NCBI RefSeq assembly: GCF_014697375.1
Contig: NZ_JACJRS010000017.1
Span: 1-64,000, forward strand
Reading direction: 5' to 3'
Origin: Phormidium sp. FACHB-1136
GTDB taxonomy: Bacteria > Cyanobacteriota > Cyanobacteriia > Phormidesmidales > Phormidesmidaceae
DNA: 64,000 bases
Part shown: in pieces, positions 18,235 through 27,231 of the stretch
Numbering within the stretch: position 1 is the first letter of the stretch
How the letters are laid out: every line of letters starts with the position of its first letter
The notes under the pieces: model-generated
What the model was told of the DNA's origin: nothing
Seen by the model: the letters and a program-made list of their open reading frames with translations, nothing else
Databases searched by the model: none
Position numbers and translations under genes: made by a program

Positions 18235-19704
18235 CTACGATGTCCTGAATTTTCGACTCATCGAGGTGCCCTGTGGTTGATCTTCTGGATCAATCTGCGT
18301 GGGCACACTGGTCGGTGGCCAAAGGTGCTTGAACCGATCTGGAGCTAAGGCCCGCCACACCAGCACACCACCCACCGCAATGGTGAGTCCTAGGGCACCG
18401 CCGAGGACCCAACCCGGTAGCTGGGATCGCAGACTCGGTTGGGGCTTACTGGGCAAGGTGTGGCGCTGAAATAGTTCATCGGAGAGCCAACTGACGATAC
18501 CGCTCAGGTTGTGGACGGGGTTGGGCAGTAGGCTGAGGTAGGTGCCCTGGCGAATCAGGTGGCCGCTGCGTCCGGTGATGGCGATGCGATCAAACAGGTT
18601 GGCGGCTCCCTCGGCTTGGCCGAGCTTGATCAGGGTGCCACGCAGGGAAACCTGGACAGGCTGGGGCGACTGGTGGTGAACCAAGGCTTTGAGATTGCTG
18701 GCGATGGCGGTTCCCTGTTGGTAGGCCACCTGAGCCGTGGCGGGCTGGGGCGCATCGAGCACGGTGCAGTCGCCCCCAGCAAACACGTTAGGATAGCCCG
18801 GAAGTTGGAGGGTGGGTAAGACTCGCAGCCGTCCGGCCTGGTCTTTTTGGACATTCGGCAAGTCGGCGATGACGGGATTGACCCGATTGCCTGTCATCCA
18901 GAGAATCGTGTAGGTGGGTAGGGTGTGGGTATGGCCTTGGTCTTGGCCCGGATCTCGGTAAACCAGATGATCGGCGGCGACCTGAACAGCTGCTCCGGTG
19001 AGGAACTGAATCGGCACCCATCGGTTTTGCAAGGCCCGCTGCACCGTATTGCGTAGGCCGCTGTTGATGTCACCCTTGAGGATGTTGGGGCTACGGTTGA
19101 CGATCACAATCTTCAGTTCGTTGACCAGACCTGTAAATTGACTGGCCCACTGGGGCAAGAGATCGCCCAGGGTCGCCGCCATTTCTACCCCCGCTGGCCC
19201 TGCCCCGATGATCGCCACCGTCAGCAAGGCTCGCCGCTGGTCTAGATCCTGGGTTTGGCTGGCCCGCTGAAGGCATTGGCGCAGGTGGCGGCGCAGCTTG
19301 GTCACATCTTCTTCGGTGCGAAAGGCGAAGACGTGGTCGTTCACCCCCGGAATGCCGAGATCGTGGACGGTGCTGCCCAGTCCCAAGATCAGGTGCCCGT
19401 AGGAATAGCGATGACCTGAGGCCAGAATCACAGCTTGGCTGGCTAGGTCGATGCGATGTACCGCGCCGTGGATAAAGGTAATCTCATCGCCGTTGAGCAG
19501 GGTATCGTAACGGGGCCACACCTGCGCCTCGGTGAGTTCGCCGCTGAGGAGTTCGTAGAGCAGCGGTTTGAAGACAAAGCGATCACCTTTATCGATCAGC
19601 ACTATGGGCCGAGGATGGTGCTGGCGGCAGAGGTGCATGGCGGTGAACAGGCCCGTAAACCCGCCGCCCACAATGATGGTTGGACGTGTTGACCCGGCTG
19701 ACAT
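18235..19704 (-). CDS. Type II NAD(P)H dehydrogenase (NDH-2)
   Basis: A 489-residue flavoprotein that transfers electrons from NAD(P)H to quinone without pumping protons. The FAD-binding GxGxxG is seen as IIVGGGFTGLFTAMH near the N terminus. The second Rossmann motif is AIIGAGPAGVEMAATLGDLL, and the later FAD contact is VFAGGDCTVLD. A single C-terminal transmembrane helix (WVLGGALGLTIAVGGVLVW) anchors it to the membrane. Start chosen at the ATG at 19704 (MSAGSTRPTIIVGGG), preceded by GGAAA, since longer frames add 33 non-conserved residues. It is divergent from the Cys-repeat protein gene. Confidence 0.9.
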   Translation of the reverse strand: MSAGSTRPTIIVGGGFTGLFTAMHLCRQHHPRPIVLIDKGDRFVFKPLLYELLSGELTEAQVWPRYDTLLNGDEITFIHGAVHRIDLASQAVILASGHRYSYGHLILGLGSTVHDLGIPGVNDHVFAFRTEEDVTKLRRHLRQCLQRASQTQDLDQRRALLTVAIIGAGPAGVEMAATLGDLLPQWASQFTGLVNELKIVIVNRSPNILKGDINSGLRNTVQRALQNRWVPIQFLTGAAVQVAADHLVYRDPGQDQGHTHTLPTYTILWMTGNRVNPVIADLPNVQKDQAGRLRVLPTLQLPGYPNVFAGGDCTVLDAPQPATAQVAYQQGTAIASNLKALVHHQSPQPVQVSLRGTLIKLGQAEGAANLFDRIAITGRSGHLIRQGTYLSLLPNPVHNLSGIVSWLSDELFQRHTLPSKPQPSLRSQLPGWVLGGALGLTIAVGGVLVWRALAPDRFKHLWPPTSVPTQIDPEDQPQGTSMSRKFRTS

Positions 19705-19901
19705 CGAGGTTTCCTTGAACGCACAGGTTGATGATGACAGGGCGATATGAGAGCGTCCTGAGTCACGGCTCAACGGTGCATGAGGGGCTTGCTCTCTCAT
19801 CAAGTTCTCAGCTTAGGTTCAGGCGCACTTCAGAGGGGTTCTGTTAGCTGATAGTCAGCGAGGCTTACGCCGTTTTTACCCCATCGACAGGCACCCCAAC
19901 C

Positions 19902-20279
19902 ATGAATTTTCAATTCAAGTACCTTGCGATTCTGGCCACCATCGGAGCCATCGGCATGGGCGCAGTCGCCGCTGGCAATGCCCCCTCTGGAGCCAACCCC
20001 TGTGCGGGCAACACTTCGGGCGTGGTTAACCCCTGCGCCGGAGCCAATCCTTGCGCCGGAAATCCCTGTGCGGGCAGCAAAGCGAATCCTTGTGCATCGG
20101 CAGACCCCTGTGCATCGGCGAATCCCTGTGCGGGCAAAGCGAATCCTTGCGCGAGTAAAGCTGACCCCTGTGCTGGAGCGAACCCCTGCGCATCGGCGAA
20201 TCCCTGTGCGGGCAAAGCGAATCCTTGCGCGAGTAAAGCCGACCCCTGTGCCGGGGCGAACCCTTGCGCCGGAAGCTAA
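19902..20279 (+). CDS. Secreted low-complexity [N/D]PCA-repeat cysteine protein
   Basis: A 125-residue protein with a signal peptide (FKYLAILATIGAIGMGAVAA, residues 6-25) and a mature part made almost entirely of 14 units of [N/D]PCA[G/S], each with one cysteine, separated by short Ala/Lys/Gly spacers. The regular Cys spacing resembles metal-chelating or thiol-buffering peptides, including bufferin-type ribosomal peptides that are often encoded beside DoxX genes; this link is an inference. No DUF692-type maturation enzyme gene is in the window. The coding DNA contains a 78-bp tandem duplication. The gene is followed after 69 bp by doxX, probably in one operon. Confidence 0.8.
   Translation: MNFQFKYLAILATIGAIGMGAVAAGNAPSGANPCAGNTSGVVNPCAGANPCAGNPCAGSKANPCASADPCASANPCAGKANPCASKADPCAGANPCASANPCAGKANPCASKADPCAGANPCAGS
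20130..20275 (+). repeat. 78-bp in-frame tandem repeat in the NPCA gene
   Basis: A unit of 78 bp (26 codons: AGKANPCASKADPC then AGANPCASANPC) is repeated almost twice with only a few silent differences. The repeat arose by in-frame duplication and changes the number of cysteines. Confidence 0.65.
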
Positions 20280-20348
20280 GCGCCTGCTCCAGCCCTGTCT
20301 CCACCTATCGCTAAACCGATTCTTGCCATTCCTTTTTGAGGTACACCC

Positions 20349-20789
20349 ATGTTCCGTGCTGCGCCCCGTTCCACCGATTACGCCCTGCTGATGTTGCGAT
20401 TGGCCACCATTTTTGTGTTTCTCCCCCACGGCCTCAGCAAAGCCTTCAACTGGCCGATGGCGAGTGCTATGTTTGCTGGCATGGGCTTTCCGGGCTGGCT
20501 CGGCCCCATTACGGGCATTGTGGAAGTGATCGCCAGTGTGTTGCTGTTGGTCGGTTTCTTGAATAAGTGGGCCAGTCTGGCCTTTTTAACCATCATGGCG
20601 GCGGCGATTACGGGCGTTCATGTGCCCCTGTCTGTGGCGGCGGGGTCGCCCACCCCCGGCCTAGAGCGCGATGTTCTACTGGTGGCCGCTGTCTTGGTGC
20701 TGATGGCCTTTGGCCCCGGTGCCATTGCCATCGACTCCCAAGCCCCAGCCCTCGCCAGCCCATCCCCCGCCGAACGCAGCTTCCAGTAG
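20349..20789 (+). CDS. DoxX-family membrane protein
   Basis: A 146-residue protein with four predicted transmembrane helices: LMLRLATIFVFLPHGLSKAF, a middle segment with GFPGWLGPITGIVEVIASVL, LAFLTIMAAAITGVH and VLLVAAVLVLMAFG. The LPHGLSKAF and GIVEV features are typical of the DoxX/DoxD family, whose members are linked to thiol oxidation, membrane redox balance or, in bufferin operons, an accessory membrane role. A GAGG ribosome binding site lies about seven bases upstream of the ATG. It sits between the Cys-repeat protein and the cupin gene, all on one strand. Confidence 0.85.
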   Translation: MFRAAPRSTDYALLMLRLATIFVFLPHGLSKAFNWPMASAMFAGMGFPGWLGPITGIVEVIASVLLLVGFLNKWASLAFLTIMAAAITGVHVPLSVAAGSPTPGLERDVLLVAAVLVLMAFGPGAIAIDSQAPALASPSPAERSFQ

Positions 20790-20805
20790 GTTAAAGGCCC
20801 ATTCC

Positions 20806-21414
20806 ATGACGAACCACAACTGGCTTGTCACCGACGACGGACAATGCCGCAACTTCGGGAATGCTAAGATGGCCGCGCCCGCCGAGTACTATCGCCTCTA
20901 CCGCTTCCTCACTGACCTGGAAGACATTTTGAAAGTCACCCACGACGATGTGGCCCGCCTAGAGGCGATTACTCCGCTGGTACGCACGCTGCTAATTAGT
21001 TCCTTCTGGCTCCAGATGGAATACAACAACCCCGACCCCAAAACGGGCTGGAGCGTGCGCTTTCTCTACCAGGAACACGAGTTTCCTATCACCATTCAAA
21101 TGGTGGCCTGGGCACCGAGGCAGCGGTCGCCCATCCACAACCACGGCACCTGGGGTATTGTGGCCCTGCTGGATGGCCAAGAGCGCAACCGCCTATGGCA
21201 ACGCCAACCCGATGCCGACCACCCCGACCGCATTGCCCCCACCCAAGACCTCCTCCTCAATCCGGGCGACATCGTGGCCCTCACCGCCGATGCCATTCAC
21301 AGCGTCGAACCCCTGGGGGATACTCCCACCATCTCCTTCAATCTTTATGGCGTCACCAATTTCCAACAACGCTACGAGTTTGACCCTGACCATCACACCG
21401 CTAAGCTATTTTGA
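20806..21414 (+). CDS. Cysteine-dioxygenase-like cupin
   Basis: A 202-residue cupin. The metal-binding motif reads SPIHNHGTWGIVALLDGQERN, giving two of the three histidines expected in thiol dioxygenases, and the third is in ALTADAIHSVEP. Family members oxidise cysteine or 3-mercaptopropionate sulfur to the sulfinate with iron and oxygen. Substrate cannot be decided from sequence. The start at the ATG at 20806 (MTNHNWLVTDDG) follows doxX after only 16 bases, so it belongs to the same operon; a longer frame overlapping doxX is not credible. Confidence 0.8.
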   Translation: MTNHNWLVTDDGQCRNFGNAKMAAPAEYYRLYRFLTDLEDILKVTHDDVARLEAITPLVRTLLISSFWLQMEYNNPDPKTGWSVRFLYQEHEFPITIQMVAWAPRQRSPIHNHGTWGIVALLDGQERNRLWQRQPDADHPDRIAPTQDLLLNPGDIVALTADAIHSVEPLGDTPTISFNLYGVTNFQQRYEFDPDHHTAKLF

Positions 21415-21460
21415 TGAATCAGAGGCCATGGTTTCAATGACCCAGTCTAGATACCCCTGA

Positions 21461-21541
21461 CCGTCTATGCTAAAGACCCTGCAAACCCACCCCGACCCCG
21501 TGAACTGGGCGGCGTTTACCTTCATGGGCCTGGGGGAATAG
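21461..21541 (+). pseudogene. C-terminal scrap of a CHAT-domain protein
   Basis: The short frame reads LKTLQTHPDPVNWAAFTFMG and ends at TAG 21539-21541. The H-P-x-x-W-A-x-F-x-x-x-G pattern matches the very C terminus of CHAT-domain proteins, as in the full protein at 22673 (HPHYWAPFILIGNG). Nothing upstream continues it, so it is a leftover of a lost gene. Confidence 0.5.
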
Positions 21542-21728
21542 GGAATTCGCTACGTTCGTCAGTTTCGGAACCCGTAATCGGAACCCGCAACTAGAAGGCT
21601 ACCGCATGACCCAAACCCTCAGTATTGAGAACCTTAACCCCACTACCGCTAGGCTGACTGGGTTTGCCATACTGAAGATCAAAGTCCTGTGTCAGGATCA
21701 ATACCCTGGGTCAGCGGAGAATCCTTCC

Positions 21729-22550
21729 ATGACGATAGAGACTCACCCCCAGCCTGTCATTCTTTACCCAGAATCAGACGGCCAACCGATGACCGAGAGT
21801 GACCCCACCCGCGACTATTTAATCTACGCCGTTGAGGTGCTGCGGCAGTTTTTCCAGAGCCGTCAGCAGGTCTATGTGTCTGGCAATTTGTTTATCTACT
21901 ACCGCGAAGGCGACCCCAAGGCCGTGGTTTCGCCCGATGTGTTTGTCATCTTTGGGGTCAGCAAGCGCCAACGGCGTAGCTACAAAACCTGGCAGGAAGG
22001 CAGAAAACTGCCCTCCTTCATCCTCGAAATTACCTCCCGCACCACCCGCAAACAAGACGAGACCGAAAAACCGGCCCTCTACGCCCAACTGGGGGTGCAG
22101 GAATATTTTCAGTACGATCCCACGGAGGATTATCTCAACCCCCAACTCAAGGGCTATCGCTTGCGGCAGGGGGTCTATGAAGCCATCGCCCCTGCCACAC
22201 CAGCAGAGCAGGGCGGGGCCATCAGAAGCGAGGTGCTGGGGCTAGACCTGCGCCTGGTTGACCCTAGTTTTCCGGTGGCAGCGGCGGCCCCTGGGCTGAT
22301 GTCGGTGGCGAAGGCATTGCGGTTTTTTGATCCCCAAACGGGGGAAAAATTGCTGAATTACGCCGAAGCGGAACAGGCGCGTCAGCAGGCAGAGCAGGCG
22401 CGTCAGCAGGCAGAGCAGGCATTGAGTGAAATGGAACAGGCTCAGATCAATGCAGCGGCCCGCCTGTTGCAGCGGGGGCTGACGCCAGAGGAGGTAGCCG
22501 AGATTTTGGAGTTGCCCCTAGCGACGGTGCTGGCGTTGGGGGAACCCTAG
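21729..22550 (+). CDS. Uma2-family (DUF820) endonuclease-fold protein
   Basis: A 273-residue protein with a PD-(D/E)XK-type Uma2 core: PDVFVIFGV, the FILEITSRTT strand and YAQLGVQEYFQYDP. This family is very common in cyanobacteria, often in many copies, and its cellular role is unknown. After the core comes an AEQARQQAEQARQQAEQAL coiled coil encoded by an 18-bp direct repeat. It ends in a helical module, LTPEEVAEILELPLATVLAL, also found at the ends of Rpn-type proteins. The ATG at 21729 is preferred over 21606, which adds 41 residues without family character. Confidence 0.8.
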   Translation: MTIETHPQPVILYPESDGQPMTESDPTRDYLIYAVEVLRQFFQSRQQVYVSGNLFIYYREGDPKAVVSPDVFVIFGVSKRQRRSYKTWQEGRKLPSFILEITSRTTRKQDETEKPALYAQLGVQEYFQYDPTEDYLNPQLKGYRLRQGVYEAIAPATPAEQGGAIRSEVLGLDLRLVDPSFPVAAAAPGLMSVAKALRFFDPQTGEKLLNYAEAEQARQQAEQARQQAEQALSEMEQAQINAAARLLQRGLTPEEVAEILELPLATVLALGEP

Positions 22551-22672
22551 TGGGAGGTCTAGGTGCCCAAAGCGCCCCCAAAGCTAAAGGAATCTAACGA
22601 CAACTCGCCCTAAACCCCAGCTATCGGCTAAACCTGGGGTAGGCTGTTGTCTTTTCTGTCGCGGTTACCCCG

Positions 22673-25429
22673 ATGCGCGTTTCTTTGCCATGGCTGTGCT
22701 TACTGGTTGCCCTGGGCCTGCCGCTTCCGGGGGGGCTAACCATGCCCCTGCCCGCACTGGCCCAAACGGTACCCAATGAAGCCCAATCCGCAGAAGCCGA
22801 CCGCCTGCTCGAACTGGGGCGACAACAATACCGCGTCAGCCAGTTTCGTGAAGCCCTGCAATCTTGGCAGGCAGCCCTAGAGATTTACCAAGCCATGGGC
22901 AACCGAGCGGGCGAGACTAAAACACTCAACAATATTGGCATTATCTATGCACGGCAGGGCAACTATGGGGATGCATTGGCTACCTTCCAGCAAAGCCTGA
23001 TCATGCATCAGGGATTGGGCGACCGAACGGGCGAGGCCCAATCCCTCGGCAACATTGCCAATGTCTATCAGTCGCAGGGGAGCTATGGGGCGGCGCTGAC
23101 CACCTATCAGCAAATCCTGGTTGTGTTTCGGGAGATAGCTGACTGGGAGGGTGAGGCTACTACACTCAACAATATCGGCGTCATCCATGAGAATCAGGGA
23201 AACTATGGGGCGGCGCTGACTACCTACCAGCAAAGCTTGGCTATGCGTCGTGAACTGGGCGACCGGGCAGGCGAAGCCCAAACCCTCAACAACATTGGCC
23301 TTATCTATCAGTTGCAGGGAAACTATGGGGCGGCGCTGACTACCTACCAGCAAAGCCTGATCCTGCGTCAGGGATTGGGCGACCGAGCGGGCGAGGCCAT
23401 TACACTCAACAACATTGGTGTCATCTATCAGTTGCTGGGGAACTATGGGGCGGCGTTAACCACTTTCCAGCAAAGCTTGATCATGCGTCAGGATCTGGGC
23501 GACCGGGCAGGCGAGGCTACTACCCTCATGAACATCGGCATTATCTATCGATTGCTGGGGAACTACGAAGCAGCGTTGACCATCTTCCAGCAAAGCCTAA
23601 CCATCAGCCAGGAACTAGGCGACCGGGACACTGAGGCTACTATCCTCATGAACGTCGGCATTATCTATCGATTCCTGGAGAACTATGAAGAGGCGCTGAG
23701 CCTTTATCAGCAAAGCCTAACCACCAGCCGGGAACTGGGCGACCGGGACGCCGAAGCTGCAACGCTAGAAAATCTGGGATATCTGTGGCATGACCAAGGG
23801 GAAGCAGAACTGGCAATAGTGTTTCTCAAGGCATCGGTAAATGTGTATGAAGACATTCGCCAGAGCAACCAAGCCCTAGAGCAAAGCCTGAAGGATTCTT
23901 ACCTCACCACTATCGAAGACACCTATCGCTTTTTGGCGGATTTGCTGATTCAGCAAGAGCGCATTTTAGAGGCGCAGCGGGTGCTGGATTTGCTGAAGGT
24001 GCAGGAGCTAGACACCTTTTTGCGGGGGGTGCGTAGCAACAGCAACACCCAAGCCGGGGTAGAACTGGTGCCGCCGGAGGCCCAAATTGTCAGAGCCTAT
24101 AATGCCTTAGTAGACCGAGCCATTGCCAACGGCAAACGCCTCAGCGAACTGGAAGCCAAAACTAGCCTCACCGCCGCCGAAGAAACAGAAATGGTGACCC
24201 TACAAGGGGAGCGGCGGGAACTGCTGCAAGCCTTTAACCAGTTCCGCACCAGCGATCTGGTGCAGGGAGCCTTGGCCCAGCTCAGCCCCGCCGAGCGAGA
24301 TCGCAACCTTCAGCTTGGCCAGCTTGCCGCCCTGCAAGACAACCTCAGCCAAATTCCCCAGGGGGCCGTGTTGCTCTATCCCTTCATCCTGGAGGATCGG
24401 CTGGAATTGGTGGTCACGTCGCCCTATGCGCCTCCGATTCACCGCACCGTCAACGTCACCCCGGCCCAACTGGCGGCGGCGGTGCAAGCCTTTCGCTATG
24501 CCCTGGAAGAACCCACCCGCGATGCCCTCACCCCGGCCCAACAACTCTACGACTGGCTAATTGCCCCCATCGAAGCCGATCTGCAAGCGGCGGGGGTGAA
24601 TACCCTGATCTATGCGCCGGATCGCGTCCTGCGCTACATCCCCCTCGCCGCCCTCCACGATGGCGACCAATGGCTGGCCGAGCGCTACCGGATCAACCAC
24701 ATCACCGCCGCCAGCCTCACCGACCTCAACACCCCACCCATCACCCAACCCCGTATCCTCGCCGGAGCCCTCACCGAAGGGCCAGTCACCATAGAAGCTG
24801 GAGGGCGAGACTACACCTTCCAATTTCTGCGCCACGCCGAAGCGGAGGTGAACGGCATCGCCGCCCTAGACCCCAGGGTAAACCCGCTGCTGGGGGCCAA
24901 CTTCAACCCCGACCAGGTGGAACGCGAAGCCAACCGCCACACCATTGTTCACCTCGCTACCCACGCCAAATTTTTGGTGGGCCAGCCGGAAGATTCCTTC
25001 ATCCTGTTCAGCAACCGCGACCGTTGGACGTTGGCCGACTTTAACGCGGGCCTGCTGAACCTGACGCGGGTAGACCTCGTAGTCCTTTCCGCCTGCGAAA
25101 CCGGGGTAGACAACACCTTTGGCAACGGCGAAGAAATCCTCGGCTTTGGCTACCTGATGCAGGCGGCGGGGGCAAGGGCCGCCATGGCCTCCCTCTGGGC
25201 CGTGGATGATGGCGGCACCCAAATCTTGATGGGGGAATTCTACAATGCCCTGCTGCGGGGTGGCCTGGGCAAGGCCGAAGCCCTACGCCAAGCCCAACTC
25301 TCCCTAATTCACCTGGGACGCAGAGAGACTCGCGGCTTTGAACTAGCCGAAGACCTTGGCCTCGACCCCAACGACCTGGCCCACCCCCACTACTGGGCAC
25401 CCTTTATTTTGATAGGTAATGGGCTATAA
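22673..25429 (+). CDS. Secreted TPR-CHAT protein (caspase-like protease domain)
   Basis: A 918-residue protein. A signal peptide (residues about 1-31) is followed by about nine tetratricopeptide repeats of 40 residues (roughly 45-400), each built on NNIGxIYxxxGNYxxALTxYQQSL, coded by near-identical 120-bp DNA repeats. A helical linker leads to a C-terminal CHAT domain (about 600-918) with the catalytic His in IVHLATHAKF (about 763) and Cys in LSACETG (about 807). CHAT domains are caspase-related cysteine proteases; cyanobacteria carry many TPR-CHAT proteins of unknown target. It is a single gene. Confidence 0.9.
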   Translation: MRVSLPWLCLLVALGLPLPGGLTMPLPALAQTVPNEAQSAEADRLLELGRQQYRVSQFREALQSWQAALEIYQAMGNRAGETKTLNNIGIIYARQGNYGDALATFQQSLIMHQGLGDRTGEAQSLGNIANVYQSQGSYGAALTTYQQILVVFREIADWEGEATTLNNIGVIHENQGNYGAALTTYQQSLAMRRELGDRAGEAQTLNNIGLIYQLQGNYGAALTTYQQSLILRQGLGDRAGEAITLNNIGVIYQLLGNYGAALTTFQQSLIMRQDLGDRAGEATTLMNIGIIYRLLGNYEAALTIFQQSLTISQELGDRDTEATILMNVGIIYRFLENYEEALSLYQQSLTTSRELGDRDAEAATLENLGYLWHDQGEAELAIVFLKASVNVYEDIRQSNQALEQSLKDSYLTTIEDTYRFLADLLIQQERILEAQRVLDLLKVQELDTFLRGVRSNSNTQAGVELVPPEAQIVRAYNALVDRAIANGKRLSELEAKTSLTAAEETEMVTLQGERRELLQAFNQFRTSDLVQGALAQLSPAERDRNLQLGQLAALQDNLSQIPQGAVLLYPFILEDRLELVVTSPYAPPIHRTVNVTPAQLAAAVQAFRYALEEPTRDALTPAQQLYDWLIAPIEADLQAAGVNTLIYAPDRVLRYIPLAALHDGDQWLAERYRINHITAASLTDLNTPPITQPRILAGALTEGPVTIEAGGRDYTFQFLRHAEAEVNGIAALDPRVNPLLGANFNPDQVEREANRHTIVHLATHAKFLVGQPEDSFILFSNRDRWTLADFNAGLLNLTRVDLVVLSACETGVDNTFGNGEEILGFGYLMQAAGARAAMASLWAVDDGGTQILMGEFYNALLRGGLGKAEALRQAQLSLIHLGRRETRGFELAEDLGLDPNDLAHPHYWAPFILIGNGL
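22900..23770 (+). repeat. 120-bp tandem repeats coding TPR units
   Basis: Successive 120-bp units code the TPR motif with strong DNA identity, for example AACTATGGGGCGGCGCTGAC at several units. This suggests recent expansion or homogenisation of the repeat array. Confidence 0.7.
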
Positions 25430-25687
25430 CCCGTTGGTATTGCTGAATAACCTGATGATTTTGCGGAAGGCTAAACGGAGCCACAAGGTGTCCAAGCTCT
25501 GATTCATCTTTTGAGTCTTTGAGTCTTTGAGTCGGCAACGCCAGATCGGCTTTTGGGCCGACTAAAGAAGCTAGCAGAAGAATTTTGGGTGTAAGTTGGG
25601 TGTAGTACCCGACTTGGAAGGTTAAGGTGCCATACCTGGGAATCGGCTCCAAGATTAAGGGATTCATCATCACCCTGATAGCCGGAC
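25430..25687. other. Convergent intergenic region with short TTTGAGTC repeat
   Basis: The region lies between the ends of the CHAT gene and rbsK. It contains three TTTGAGTC units in tandem at about 25511-25534. No gene is convincing. Confidence 0.4.
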
Positions 25688-26620
25688 TTAGAGTGGTCGA
25701 GCAACGGGCACTTGGGCTAGGAGGGCATCGACCTGGGAACGGGTGGGCATTGATCGCTGGGCACCCCGTTGGGTGACCGCATAGGCGGCGACGGTGGTGG
25801 CCCATTGCACCGCTGGCTCGGGGGACAGGCCATCGATCAGGCCAGCGGCTAGCCCCCCGTTAAAGGCATCCCCAGCGGCCACAGTATCTACGGCATGGAC
25901 AGCTAGGGCAGGCTGGTGGAATCCATGGGTTGGGGTTGCCACGACTGCACCCTGCTCTCCCAATTTGATGATCACACAGCGGGGGCCGCGTTGGCGTAGG
26001 ATTTGGGCCGCTGCCCAGGCCGAGGCCACATCGGTGACCGCAAACCCCACCAATTGACTGGCTTCGGTTTGGTTCGGGGTGAGCCAATCCACCTGTACCA
26101 TCAGGTCATCCGGCAGGGCAGCGGGGGCGGGGGCGGGGTCGAGGATAACGGTGGCTCCTTTGTCTTGGGCAACCTGGGTTGCTTGCTGCACCGCCACTAG
26201 GGGTACCTCCAATTGCAGCAACAGCCCATCCCCTGTCCGTAGCCGATCCCTGAGGCTCTGCACCTCACGGTCTCCCACCAGCCCATTGGCACCGGGCACC
26301 ACCACAATCTGGTTTTGCCCCCCGTTGTCTACCACAATGAGGGCAACCCCCGTGGGGGCTTGGGTGTCCAGTACAACGGCTTCAGCCGCCACCCCGGCTG
26401 CATTCAGGCTGTTGATGAGGCTATGGCCAAAGCCGTCGTTACCCACTCGGCCAATCATCGTTGTAGGTACCCCCAGCCGTGCCACCGCCACCGCCTGGTT
26501 GGCCCCCTTTCCCCCTGGCACCGTGGTAAATTGCTGGCCCAGCAGGGTTTCCCCCGGTCGTGGCAGTCGAGGGGTCTGACATACCAAATCCATATTGAGG
26601 CTGCCAAAGCTGTAGATCAT
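25688..26620 (-). CDS. rbsK: Ribokinase (PfkB family)
   Basis: A 310-residue PfkB-family sugar kinase that phosphorylates ribose at O5. N-terminal SFGSLNMDLV and the PGGKGANQAVAVARLG block are the first PfkB signature with the substrate-binding glycines. The second signature is DTVAAGDAFNGGLAAGL, whose GD supplies the catalytic base. Length and motifs fit RbsK rather than fructokinase, but substrate is inferred. Start at the ATG at 26620 (MIYSFGSLNMD), preceded by GGAATCCCT. No ribose transporter is adjacent. Confidence 0.88.
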   Translation of the reverse strand: MIYSFGSLNMDLVCQTPRLPRPGETLLGQQFTTVPGGKGANQAVAVARLGVPTTMIGRVGNDGFGHSLINSLNAAGVAAEAVVLDTQAPTGVALIVVDNGGQNQIVVVPGANGLVGDREVQSLRDRLRTGDGLLLQLEVPLVAVQQATQVAQDKGATVILDPAPAPAALPDDLMVQVDWLTPNQTEASQLVGFAVTDVASAWAAAQILRQRGPRCVIIKLGEQGAVVATPTHGFHQPALAVHAVDTVAAGDAFNGGLAAGLIDGLSPEPAVQWATTVAAYAVTQRGAQRSMPTRSQVDALLAQVPVARPL

Positions 26621-27231
26621 AGGGATTCCACGGTGATTTTGAATGGAGTGGACCTGGATCCATCCCATCCCCTAGTCTGCCATGCTGGCCTTCTGGGAAT
26701 ATCCTTTAATCAAACCCTTTAAAATAAAAGTGCCTGACCCCTAAAAGCCCCCTGGGATCAGGCACATTTATCGTGAAGAACGCTGACTAGGCAGGAGTGC
26801 GCTATGGCCCAAATGCCCCCAAGTGAACCCTAGCTATCGCATACCTGCGCTCTTCAGAATTAGTTCTATTCTCTAGGGAATTCCAGTCCACGACTTCGAG
26901 ATAAATACCGAATCCCTTGGGGGCTCGTCCTAACGGGTTTCAGGGGATTCCGTAAAATCACCCATGTGTATCTCCTTTCTTGGTGCTTAGTCTTGGCCCC
27001 TATTGGGTCTGAATCTGGGCTCCAGTGGGTTCCGGCCCGCCGTTTTGCCCCCTTGGCAAGCTGCGGATGAGGGCGGAAAAAGGTTCATCGTTTCTGAAAA
27101 AAGTGGCTATCATGGCCCATTAAGATATGGCCCTACGGCCTAACCTCTGGCTGTGCCCTCGGCGTTGATACGATGAATGCCTTTGGGTAAAGCCTTTCTG
27201 TCATGCCTCTCTGTGTCGTTCAGGTTTTCCC
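26621..27231. other. Long divergent intergenic region with an 8-bp stem
   Basis: This 611-bp stretch separates rbsK (reverse) from the CapA-like gene (forward). The only clear structure is the inverted repeat GTGCCTGA (26730-26737) with TCAGGCAC (26758-26765). No RNA gene I know was recognised and no coding frame is convincing. Confidence 0.5.
26730..26765. repeat. Inverted repeat GTGCCTGA / TCAGGCAC
   Basis: Perfect 8-bp arms with a 20-nt loop, between divergent genes. It is not placed as a terminator for either neighbour, so an operator or an RNA element is possible. Confidence 0.45.

Noticed and set aside
19830-20429. Reverse-strand frame opposite the NPCA gene
   Set aside because: It is the antisense of the tandem repeat, with repetitive Arg/Gly/Thr composition; the forward frame has a signal peptide and regular Cys motif.
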